Source: Membranipora membranacea
Taxonomy: Eukaryota; Bryozoa; Gymnolaemata; Cheilostomatida; Membraniporidae
DNA length: 64,000 bases
Reading direction: 5' to 3'
Assembly (NCBI GenBank): GCA_914767715.1
Contig: OU612066.1
Span: 2,487,001 to 2,551,000, forward strand
Position numbers and translations under genes: made by a program. Below the pieces are notes generated by a model that worked only from the letters and a program-made list of their open reading frames with translations, had not been told where the DNA came from and did not search any database. Each line of letters starts with the position of its first letter. Position 1 is the first letter of the stretch. Shown in pieces: positions 1-12,300 of the stretch.

Positions 1-2250
1 ATACTGAGGCAGTTTTCTGAGCTCCATTTTGAGCCTACGTTCGAAGTTGTCACCTTACCATTATTTGGGTTGTCTTTAGCAGTATAGTAAAAAGGAGCTG
101 CAATTGGCTTATCTGGGAAACCCCTTATACTAGGGTAAAAGTAGTTTAAGTGCTCAAACGGTGCAAGATGCTGGTAGAGGCATTTCATTATCAACCACTA
201 TGGTTGATAATGAAATGCCTCTACCAGCATCTTGCACCGTTTGAGCACTTAAACTAGGGTAAAAGATCTGTTTGATTCAGAATCTGTCCCATCGAAAAAC
301 TCATGCAGAAACGATTTTTGTATTTATATGGTCATTCATCTTCATTGATATTCATTTTTGCCCGTTTTGTTGACAATTATCATGTTTTTAGTCACTTATT
401 TCTGTTTAATCAGCTATCAGCCCCCTGATGATTAGAAAAAAAACCTTGTACCTCTTAAGTTTTCAATGATGCTCATGCTGAAAGAATTTACAACATACCA
501 TAGACGGTTATCCAAATTTCGAATTTGATTTCAGAAAACTGTCTATAATCAAGGCATCCCCAGTATTCCACACTCCCGCTGCATACACATTAATGGTAGG
601 GTAAAATGTCTAGAGGTTTCATACAGCTCTGTGCTGTTTAATGCGAGTTGAATACTCCACATAGCATGTACTTACATTACAATTTAGGCACAAGCCTACA
701 TCTCTATTATACTGCACTAGGCAAGGATATTCCCAAAAACAGACAAAGTAATATGTAAAATTAATATACTAGATAGTAAAATTATGGACACACCATTTTA
801 TTAAACACACAGTATTATAAAACCTTCCGTAATGATGAATGCTGGAACTGCTGATGGCTGTGAGAGTCATAGAAAGGATTGTGAGGATGATGCTTACTGT
901 CTTTCAGATATACAACATAGATAGAGACTGTTGTTTCAGTCTAGGGTGATATTAGGTGCTTTGCTTGCATAATTCACCTAATAGATACATGTATACTGGG
1001 CTGCTGACATTTATTTAATGACAATAATTAGCTAAGTTTATTAAGAGCCTACCATTATTCAGAAGTTTGTCAATACAGGCTGACAGCATGAGCCCAATGA
1101 TGTAACAAATGAAATTCAATTTCAATCAACCAAGGTTCTACATAATGATGTTGTGCTAATACATGCATTTTTGGGGACACTAAACCAATATAATACACAC
1201 CATGATATTGGTTTTTTCCTATCTGGCTGTTTGGTATTTCCCTTATAGGTGTGTATAATGTGCCCATCATATGTATGTGTGCATGTATGTATTTGTACAT
1301 GTAGTTATACCGGGATACACTGTCATTGGCTAGTCTAAATGATAAACAAGGCTATGAGCAGTATACGACTTTCTATAACAACACTGATGTGTACAGTAGC
1401 TGCCCTTACTGTGTAACGTACAGTGTACACACATGTAAGGGTGAGGTGCCAATAACTCACCGACGCTGGTGGGTTTTCGGGCAACGAGATAATGACCTCC
1501 AGTCCTGCTTTAAATTTTTTCTTTTCGCCCAAAATATCTTAACTTTATTGTGTTTATCAAATGATACAACTTGAGGAAAATTGAAATTTTCTAAAATTGT
1601 TGCAAAAACTCATTGGAAGAAAAAACTTGCTTTCTCCATCACACTTGCCAATTTTTTCATAACACAACACCCATTATTTGTTATAGTTGAAGCTTTATAT
1701 ATAGCTCATATTATTATGTGATGTTTATCAGGACACCAAGCGTAGTGCAATGTCTTGTTGTTTTGATAGAAGGCTCAATCATGTCTGTTGAGCAACAATG
1801 GAAACTTCTCACTGGGAAATCCAGAATGCACTCATTCCACACACCCACTGGGAAATCCAGAACACATTCCACACAAGAAACCTTGTCACCTTGTCATATG
1901 AACCAATCAGGAAGCAGCTGAATTATCTGACAGTTAGGTCATATAATAATTCCTAGCCTGTGCATCTACATATATGTGACGGAGGGGAGGATAAAATTGG
2001 ACTAGCCCCATATATTTGTTGCATTCACTTTTGGGTATTGATAAGAAGTCATATCTTGTTTAGTAACTGGAGTTGGTATATCAGCGTAGCTGGTTGGTGA
2101 TGATTTCATTCACTGAACTGCAGTGAAGGTGAATAACCGGTCATGTTTGATATATAGAGAGCAAAGTCAGTCAATATGCAAGTGTGAGACTGAGATGATT
2201 AGGTGAGGGTTATATTCACTGGAAGGTGATCATCTCTTCAGATTGGAGTA
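1..2250. other. Non-coding stretch before the RING exon
   Basis: No exon or RNA gene could be supported here. Reading frames are short and show no recognisable motif. The one clear structure is the long perfect inverted repeat at 143-255, listed separately. Around 1,810-1,875 a phrase containing CACTGGGAAATCCAGAA occurs twice in tandem. If a MED25 N-terminal half exists upstream of the window, this stretch would be intron; otherwise it is intergenic and would include the promoter of the RING exon. Confidence 0.5.
129..265. repeat. Perfect 55-bp inverted repeat with 3-nt spacer, flanked by a 13-bp direct repeat
   Basis: The arm at 143-197 is exactly reverse-complementary to 201-255, with only CTA between them. 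The 13-mer ACTAGGGTAAAAG stands at 129-141 and again at 253-265, so the right copy overlaps the end of the right arm. No mismatch was found in either arm. Confidence 0.95.
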
Positions 2251-2319
2251 TTGACATGTTTGAGCTTACCAAACACCAGTAGACCTAATACTCATGCTCG
2301 CTCACTATCGGACTTAGTT

Positions 2320-2673
2320 ATGTCAGGTGTTACTGTCACAGGAGGGGATGGCACTAAGGCTCATCAGCCCCGAGAGATGGACGATTGTAAGGAGGCGATG
2401 ACTTGTGCGATCTGCCTCGAGGTATTCTCTGATGCTCGTTTACTCTCCTGCTCGCACACATTTTGTCTGCTATGTTTGCTGAGATATCAGCAATCGGAGC
2501 TGAGTAATAAGGAGTGTCCCAAATGTAGACGCTGTACAGTACCAGGGAGAAGCTCCCTCTATTATCTACCACAGAACAGCTTCGTTAATGCCATCGCTCA
2601 CGTAATCAGCAGTTTTGAAGGTCTCCTTTATTTCCATTTCTTATTGGACTCTGAGTTGTTGTCGCTTATATGA
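2320..2673 (+). CDS. RING-finger (C3HC4) exon, TRIM-like N-terminus or RING half of a RING-ACID protein
   Basis: The first ATG of the open frame is at 2,320. The translation carries a complete C3HC4 RING about 30-70 residues in: C-x2-C (CAIC), then a Cys-x-His pair (SCSHTFC), C-x2-C (CLLC) and a final C-x2-C (CPKC). RING domains of this kind bind two zinc ions and usually recruit E2 enzymes for ubiquitin transfer. The text around it resembles TRIM-family N-termini, but no B-box, coiled coil or C-terminal TRIM domain follows. Unspliced, the frame stops at 2,673. Two possible donors fall earlier: after 2,620 (AAG/GTCTCC, phase 1) and after 2,601 (CAC/GTAATC, phase 0). Each matches in phase one of the two possible acceptors of the Q-rich exon at 3.3 kb. 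It could therefore be a small separate gene or the first exon of the MED25-like gene. Confidence 0.7.
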   Translation: MSGVTVTGGDGTKAHQPREMDDCKEAMTCAICLEVFSDARLLSCSHTFCLLCLLRYQQSELSNKECPKCRRCTVPGRSSLYYLPQNSFVNAIAHVISSFEGLLYFHFLLDSELLSLI

Positions 2674-3338
2674 AAACCATCATGGTGATTTGTAGATAAA
2701 CTAGACAGTGATGTGATGAGTTTTTATTTCGAACATCTCGTATCGTAACCTTGGGCTTGATTATGATGTTGCCTACAATATATTGTAATATATGCATAAA
2801 TATTCCAGTGGCTTTAGGATTTTTGCAGCACTATTATAGTGATAGTGTACTTGGATTTTCGGCTCAATAGACAATCCGTCTCACACGAATGATCTCTCCT
2901 TGTATATCCCAACGTTATTGTCTCCCCATTTATAGGGTCCTTATTTTACCACCTTTCATATCCAGCATATTAACTTTTTTACAGCAAAATGTGCAAGGTT
3001 TCCATTTATAGACTATCATATAACGGTTGTGTGTATTGTTGCTATATTATAATATTCATGAAGTGCTAGGAAAATGAATTAGGTGTTCACAGGGACAAAG
3101 AGTAGTTAGATAAACAAGGATGAAAGATATTCGATAAAAATCGTTAATCAATAAACAGGAAAATTGTTACAGTAGGATCCTTATTCCTATTGTGATATTT
3201 GTTTGTAATTAACACTGTTTGTGATGCGCGAAGGGTGGAACGGTTTCACATGTCGGCGGTGTGAAGCTCACACTGACCTCACATCATAGCCTAGCCTGTG
3301 TTCATTTTGTAATGTTGCCTGGCTCTTGTATATTGAAG

Positions 3339-6300
3339 GTAAAATATTGGCGACTCAGCAGCCAAATCCACAGCAGGCGGGACAAAACTTTGCTCCTGGA
3401 GGAATGAGGCAACAGCAACCTGGAGCTGTGCAGCAACAAAATACTCCGCAGCAGCAAAATTTCCAAAACCAACCAGCGCAACAATATCAACAGCAGCCCA
3501 ACCAACAGATACCTCAACAAATACCTCAACAAATAGCGCACCAACCTGTTTGGCAAGGTCAGTAATAACACTAGTATTATAATCACCATTTCAAGGTAGA
3601 TCCATAACTGAAAGCTATTAACAGGTAAAGTTATAGCCTTTGTGGATTATTTCCCGTAGGCGATACTTACAAACATCATCAGCTGCCATAAGGTATATTG
3701 GTCATGGAATCACTCATTCAATATGCCATAGTACACACATGACACAATGTCATGTGTATATTTGTAATTCAAATGGTGAAGTAGTTAGTATTATAACTTA
3801 TGGCTGTCTACTATAAGTGTAACTCCCCTATAAGTGAAACTCCCCTATAAGTGAAAGTCCCCTATAAGTGAAACTACCCTATAAGTGAAACTCCCCTATA
3901 AGTGAAACTCCCCTATAAGTCAAATCCCCATGAAAGTTTGACTCCCCATAAATTCAACCTTCCATCAAAGTCATCACAGTGTATGTGCAGTCATGTGTCA
4001 GTTGAAGCCTATTTTGCTCTTAATCCCATCCCAGGCAATACTCGCATTGGTCATCAGCCACTATAAGGTATATTGGTCATGGAATTACTCATGTGATATG
4101 CTATAGTACACACATATGTATATTAGTAATTTAAAAGGCAGCATGTAATGGAATAACTACTTCACCAAGTAGTTATTATTGTAGCTAATGGCTGCCTGAA
4201 TTAAGTCATGTTTAGCTAAAAATTGAACTGTCCTATTACTCCCCTATCGTTCATTATTCCCACCCTTAAAGTGAACTCCCATGTAAACCAAAGCCCCATA
4301 TAAGCCAATCTCCCCTAGAAGTCAAACTTCCAATAAGTCAACACGGTATGTGCAGTCATGCTGGCCTGTTGGTTTAGTTGCTGTGTTATTTGATGATGTA
4401 TGATGGCAGTCAGACTAAGACCCTACTGGTTGCCAAGGGAAATCCCCTGCATTATTGTGTTAATGGTATACTGTACACTGTTTGGCGGCCCTCTAGTGGC
4501 GTTGTCAAGGAGACTGTTAAGAAAATCCATGATACAATAGAAACATTAAAAAGGGGAAATCCCTCAGCTACAATCAATGCTCAGGGGGACTTCAATAGTG
4601 CCTATGCACAGCTCCCACACTTCAAACAGCAAGTTACCAGTTCCACCAGAGGTAACAAAATCCTTGACAAATGCTACCTGAATATCAAGTACAGTTACAA
4701 ATCTATCAAGCTCCCAGAGCTAGGAAACATAGACCATGCATGTGTCTATCTACTTCCAACATATAAACACAGGGCATTGGTCAGTCAGCCTGTTACAGTC
4801 ACTAAGCAGATATGGAATGAAGACAACATGAATAAGCTACTAAGCTGTCTAGATGATACCAACTGGGATGAACTGCTTACTGCTCCTGATGCAAATGAAG
4901 CCGCTGACACATTTGTCGACTAACTGAACTTCTCAATGGAAACATGTATACCTACCAAGCGATTAGTCATACCAGCCAACAACAAAACGTGGATGACTCC
5001 TAGAATCAGCTGGCTGATTGGTGAGAGAACCCAGGCTTACCAAATTAACTCAGCTGAACACCACATATTAAAAGGGCAAGTCCAGAAAGCCATAAGAGAG
5101 GCAAAGCATAATCATGCCTCTGACATTGAGACCAGAATACAATGTAATAGTAGACTAGCATGGAGTCAGTTGAAGTCAATCTTGAAATTAAAAGATAATG
5201 CAAAAGGGTGCTCTCTTGATTCTGATGTATTGAATGTTTTTTTCAATCGTTTTGATAAACAGAGTGAGTGTCCAAACTTACCATCTCTTGAACCTATTTT
5301 TGATGATTTTTCTTTTGAGGAAGTTTATGCAACTTTATGTAATGTACAAACGTGTAAGAGTCCGGGTCCAGACAACATCACCGCAAAAATGCTCAAAGGT
5401 GCTGCATCCACCCTAGCACAACCCCTGACACTGCTTTTTAATCGATCACTTCAGGAAGGTGTTATGCCTAGAGTTTGGAAAACAGCAGATATCAAACCTA
5501 TTCCTAAGTGTGCAGGGCATCAGATCCTAAAGGTTTTTGGCCGATAGCCCTCACCTCCATCGTGGGCAAATGTCTCGAGCGTCTGGTTATGAAACGACTC
5601 TCACCATTACTAGACGACCCCACCCAGTTTGCGTATAAGCCTGGTAGGTCTACTGAAGATGCTCTAATCACTCTGATCGACTCAGTAACTGAACATCTTG
5701 ACATGCATGCTAAAAATCGGGTCCGAGCTCTTTTTGTAGACTTTTCTAGTGCTTTCAACACCATCAATCCTGTCACACTAATCAGCAAACTTGATAGCTA
5801 CAACATCAATCCTAACATCATCAACTGGTTATATAACTTCCTTACAAATAGAACACAGCAAGTTATTACATCACTCAACACGTCAAAATCATTGAGCCCT
5901 CAGAGATGCGTCATCAGCCCACTGCTATTCTCCGTTTATGTTGCCGATATGCCATCAACAAGCAACATCAAACCAGGAAAATATGCCGACGACACTGTCA
6001 TCATTGAATTGTTGACAGAAAACCAGCCATCTGAACTTCAAACAATGACTAATACCATCAGCTCATGGTGTCCGGATAATGACCCAATACTCAATGCACA
6101 GAAAACAAAAGAAATGGTCATGTGCAATGCAAGGGATAACCCACATTCTGCGCATGCTCAGCTCTGGGCATGAGCTGATCTCTGCAAAATTGAGCCTCGG
6201 AATTCCGAAGCCATCTGATTGGCTAACTGCTCTGGTGGCACACTCACAAATGCGTGCGGAATTGTTAGAAAGAGTTATCTTCTATTGTCACTATTAGCTA

Positions 6301-9300
6301 AAGTTGACTGGCAATTTATGCAGGGGGTGTCCTATCTCCCCAGACCAAAATTGCAATTAGAACCCAGACTAAACTCATTGTTCTTGCACATGCGCAAATT
6401 CAAGTCACGCATAATACATACTTACCCTTACGACATTCTCTTTGTGGTAATGATAGCCTAGTTTATCAGTGATCTACATGCCCAGTCAGATCACGAGAGT
6501 CAGTATGGATAACCCAAGCTACCCACAACTTCTTGTCAATGATTCTTCAATTGAGCAGGTAGAACAATTTACATACTTAGGCGCCATTATTACAAACAAA
6601 CTGGATTTTACTCTGAACACCTTGAAAACTTCAGCGAAAGCTCGCCAAAGGCTACATATAATCGCCAAGCTATACCATCTCGGTGTCACTGAGAAACTAA
6701 TAACGACCTGCTACAAGTCCTTCATAGAGTCAGTAATCACCTACCACCTGGTTGTGCTATATAGTCATCTAAGCGCAGACTCTAAGAAAAAGTTAAAATC
6801 TGTGATAAGAACTGCAGGTTACCTATCAGGCGAACTCACGTTCACACCCGTAGACGACCTTTACTCTAATATACTGAAAGTAAAGAGCCTCCGTATGATT
6901 GCCACCGAAGACGAACCACTACTCCGTCTTAACCAGCTGCCCTCAGGCAGATATCAATCAATCAAGTTCCGCGTGCAGATCCGTGCCAAATGTTTTAGAG
7001 CAGAGTGTATCAAATATCTAAATAGTGTCTTCAAAAAGTAATAGTATTTTTTTATGGTCTTATCATTTTATTTATTTTTACAGAATCAACAGTTATAATA
7101 ATTATACAGAGCACCCTATAGAGACAGTTTTATTTCTCAGAGATTGAGACCGAATATAAACATACATACATACATACATACATACATACATACATACATA
7201 CATACATACATACATACATACATACATACATACATACATACATACATACATACATACATACATACATACATACATACATACATACATACATACATACATA
7301 CATACATACATACATACATACATACATACATACATACATACATACATACATACATACATACATACATACATACATACATACATACATACATACATACATA
7401 CATACATACATACATTTGAATTTCGCAGTGAATGACTATTTAGTACAGCTTGTTTATTAGGGTTATGCTCTGTTTTTATTCTCAGGTATATTAGAGTACA
7501 GTGATAAGAGAACCAATCAGATACAGGGTTCAGAGAGGATGTTAGTTATACAAGCTAAGCTGATGGCTGATCCCTCTAGGGACAGTGACTTGTAAGTTTC
7601 ACATATTTATCATCGTATATAACCAGGAGTTACCTCATAGACAAGGGGCTACTTATGTCTGACATTCTGATATGTACTTCCTTGAGAAATGAACTCTACT
7701 CACGTGGTCTTATTTTCGTTTACTGTGAAGTCCTGCCAAATTTACCAAAAAATTAGTTCTGAGGAGGGTGAGTTTAGATCCTGTATCTGTTTATATAACT
7801 GGCATAAACTGGTTATGAACAGTAAAAGATGTCCGGAGCAGCTGATGGTTAAGGGTTAGGGCAAGATCCCTGGCCTCAAATCGGATTTGGCTGTTGCAAG
7901 CCAGCCATCCTAGCCAGGTCTCTTAGGATCAGAATCATAAATACAGTAGGTCTAATTTCTGTTTGCACAATCCTACATGTAGTATATAAAATCCGCCCCT
8001 GCATCTACCTTAACGAGAAGCTGATACATATGGCAATGGATTAGTGGGGACAGTAAGTAGGGAGTTGAATGATACCTAGTGTGTAACAATAGCATAGATA
8101 AAAAATCTGGCGCAAATTAAGTTTGCTCCTCATTTTGCACAGTACCATAACTTGCCTCATATCTCGGCAAATGGTTGTTTTCCCATGTATAAATCAGTGT
8201 ATGAGGAGTAGAGGGTATACTGGTATCATTTATTGTCAATTGTCTCGGCCATGACTCAATTGATTATAACAACCACCAAAGTCTCGCAACCGATTGGATA
8301 AGCTTTGATAAATGGTTGTAGTTTGGATAAGTAGTTATTGAGATGACTTAGTTTTTTTAGTAACTCTGTATACTGGATCAGTATTGGTAACTTTGGTTTC
8401 TAGATCTCCTGATTCTCAATCCTATGAACACATCCGGCTCAAAAAAAATAATTAAGTAGTTGATAATACACTAACTCAATCGGTGTAGCAGGGACAAGAG
8501 ATCATGTCCTATTTGGCATTTCCTGATGGATTTTTCTAGCCTCATCACCTCCTACTAGCATTTTACCTTTTTAAGCGGCCATTTCAAAAACACATTAGTT
8601 TAGTTTTTAGATAATAAAGTTTACTAGACAGGCCGTACCAGCTGGTTAAAGTCATCCCGGCAACATCCCGTCAACCCTTGTGAAAGCACTCTCTTTACAC
8701 TTACAGCCAAAATGTTTACTGCAATTTAGTCATTATGGGAAAAAATTTGGCAAAGGTCTTTATTTTGATGATCAAAACATCAATTTACACAGCTAGGAAG
8801 TACCTGTACCTGCTTGCTAGTTCGCTATAACAAGATTTTAAAAGATTTGGCAAAAGTCATCACAATGCAAAATAGCCCTCTCCAGTCTCCATACATGTGG
8901 TAAAATTTAATAACATGAATCTGCTACACTACAAACGTCATGTTGCCATGAAATAGGACTAGTAGTACATTGTTCATGATAAATTGATATAGTTTTTCGC
9001 AATGCGATATATCTTTGCAAAATAGAGGGTGAGAAATGATCTCGTAGAAAATAATGACAACCATGACCATTTATAGGCTTAGTTGTACTTGGTTCTGAGG
9101 CTATCCATGTTGGTTTCCTAACATTCTCTAAGCCATTATAGAGCTGGTCTCATGGCCTAAAAATTGTTTTGAATCAAGCACCTGCTCATAATGTTCTTAT
9201 TTTTGCTGTCAGCAGTGTCTTTTTATGGAATTGAGAGAATTTAAAGTTTTTGCCTCATGTAATACCTCATTATTTGGATACTGGCAACCATGACTCAGTA

Positions 9301-12300
9301 ACTTATGCCTATCTGTGTCAGTAAATCAATAAGAAGGGAAGATAAGAATGATTATCCGTCCTTTTCACTGCTGTTAGGTTGTTATTGAGATCAAGGAGTC
9401 AGAATTTGAGTCTGTAACTCCTTGTTGAGACTTGGATGCTACGAAACTGATCACATGTTCGTTTGGCGTTGACATTCACTTTGGTATTTGAGCTCCCTCT
9501 AATGTATTTTATTTCACTATAGTATTTGAATTTTCTTGTTCGCTATGAGTCTCTGGTCCAATATCATAAATTACGTAAAGTACGTACCCACCACCCACAC
9601 ATGTGAGGTTTTCCTGATTTACAAAACAACCAACACACTACACCTATCACTGAATAAGATGAAGCATCATACATTTCCAGGGTGAAAAAGTATTCTCTCA
9701 AATAGTCTTGCAATCAAAGAGCAATGCCCTGACCAATCAGTACCTGGCTTGTATTTCAATGAAGTTAGGAAAAGTGTACAAAAAATACGCAAGGTACGCA
9801 ATGTGTTAACATTACTTCCTTAAGTTGATTGATAACATTGAGATCACTAGTCAATATATCTGCTCATATTTTCGTAAGTTGACCCTGACATTAGTATCTT
9901 ATGTTTATTTCATGCAACATTGATTTAGTGATTTTTATTGTGGCTGAAGAAAGGATATGGTTATCTGTTCATCGGTGAGAGAGACTGTTTGGTGTTGTGA
10001 CCTGATAGATGTGCTTTATCTGATTACAGTATAGCTGCTGGTGGACTATCTCGATGGCCTACCAAGATTAACATATACCCGATACCAGATACGATACTGA
10101 GTCAGTCTCCAGATGTGAGGAGACATCTGGCGGATTCAAGGAAGCTGAGTGTTCTCTCTGATGTCAGCTCTCCTAATACACCCCTCAGACTCTTCATTAG
10201 TATGATGATCGATAAGTGCATGGTAAGACTTATCCTCCCTCCTTTCTTTGTGTCGTCATTTGTAATATCATATATTATAAGTACACCACATATTTTCTTC
10301 AGTAGAAACTTCACCTGCGTTGCCAAATATGTGAATCAGATTAATCCTGTTTCCCATATGTACATCAATGGCTGAAAGGAACAAACAGCCTGGTAAGGTT
10401 CAAGTTTGCCACCCTTTATATATTATTTTATGACACTGACGTATGGCTGTATATATGAATACTTAGGATAGCCACTCATAAATAATCCCATAACCCTATC
10501 ACAATGACAAGGCATCCGATCACAGAGCTATCACAACAGACATTGTTCTCGCCATACTAGAGTTGTCCCCTCTTAACAACTTATAATTCATTGTGTCATG
10601 TGTGTGGATACTGTGCTCTACCTGCAATCTTTATAATTAATGTTTTCCTAAACTCAATTGGTTTGTGATGTCTAGTGATATCTCATTTTATTTTTGATTG
10701 TAATTATTTCATATGCATTTGATTTCGATATTAACATTGGTTTTAAGGGCGTATAATTATTTTGGTATGTATATTGATTCTGCAATGTGTATATTGACTC
10801 CTGTGTGATGATTGATTCTGGTATGTATACTGATATATATATATACTTTTATTGTCAGCAACAATTCATTATTTCAAATGTTTTTCATGATTATATATGC
10901 TTATATACAATTTACATTTATAGGCTGGAGTTGTCAACATGAGTTCACAGGATCACAAGATAATGGTATTAATAGCTAATAAATCTCAAGCTCAGACTAA
11001 CCCAGCTATGTCAGTTAGAGCTCTACTGCCTAAAGAACAAGATAAGTTCTATAACGAGTTTAAGCGAAGCGTACACCTGTACAAGGAGAAGTCTCGCCAA
11101 GCCATCGGCAACAGGACTCATCCCATGCAGCAACCGGGCATGCCTGGTATCCCACAGGGGCAGAACTCCATGATGGGCGCTCAGATGGGTCATATGGTCC
11201 AGCCCAGTAATAACCAAATGCAGCCTCAGCTTCAGCAGAGGATGGGCACTCATACTTTGGGTAATAATATGCCACAGAGAGCTGTCAACCCTAATATGGT
11301 GAGTGAGCTCACTGCCTCTTCAAGTTAAAATAAGTGGATATTTGTTGAAAAAGTATCACTCATCGTTATATGTAAATCACTTTTTTATTTTTTTATTTAG
11401 CTGCTCTCCAGCAATCTTTACATGAATATAAGATAGATAAATATACATATTCAATTTAGCGCACTCCTGTACAAGGTAGGAGCGGGCAAGCTAGGCTATT
11501 GTCCAGAGAGCTCACCTCCTTCAGCAGCATGGGTAGTGACCGGGATTCGAACCTGCAACTCTCAGATTGAGAAGCTCGAATCCTAACCACTACCACTAAT
11601 ACCACTAATAATAAACCACTACGCCACCCTGCCTGCCCTATCTATCTGTAGTCATTGATTTTTGATACTGTCAAATATCAAATGTTCAATAATGAGCCCA
11701 TGTTTTTAGCCATGGAGTTGACTTTCTAATGTCATAACTTTGATTCCTGTTTTTATAAAGTTCCGATTGTCACCAGTGTATATCCACTTGCACTTGTCTT
11801 TGTATTTCAGAATGTTATGATGGGATCTAATCAGATGTCAGGTGAGTCACCTATTCTTACTTAAAGACTTAGTTTGAGGCTGCTATTTTGAATCGCATCT
11901 TATTCTCCATATTTTATTCTATCATGTGAGCGATTTCCAGCTTTAGAATCCAAATATTGAGGAAGTTATGACCTCTCAAACTTCCAGGGTGATCACCTTC
12001 AATTGGCATTGGGAATCAGTTATTTTAAAAGCCTTATACTCAATACGAACTTTGAGGAAATTATCACAATAATATAAGCCTTAACTCTTTAGGTTCTCTT
12101 CCGGTGACTAACTACAGCGATGGAGCCTGCACTGTCAAAATTTTGATTTTGTTTAGTCATAAATATATTAATATATCTAATCATCATATTTGGATGTTTA
12201 TTAGTATTATGTCTTGTTATTGTACCACATGTTCTTGACAGGTATGATGGGAGGTGGTATTAACCAGGCAGGTAATATGGGAGCCCAGCAGCAGCAGCAG

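Noticed and set aside
3302-3589. Minus-strand Leu-rich frame opposite the Q-rich MED25 exon
   Set aside because: It is the shadow of CAG/CAA codons read in reverse; the plus-strand exon has splice sites and homology.
7102-7419. Overlapping 90-100-residue frames of MYVC and THIY repeats
   Set aside because: They are translations of the (CATA)n microsatellite in several frames and carry no coding signal.
7840-7930. Another tRNA-derived SINE
   Set aside because: Only a vague box A-like phrase is present; no box B at suitable spacing.
11543-11553. A functional tRNA gene
   Set aside because: The boxes are real but spacing and lack of a cloverleaf with acceptor stem fit a SINE head, not a tRNA.
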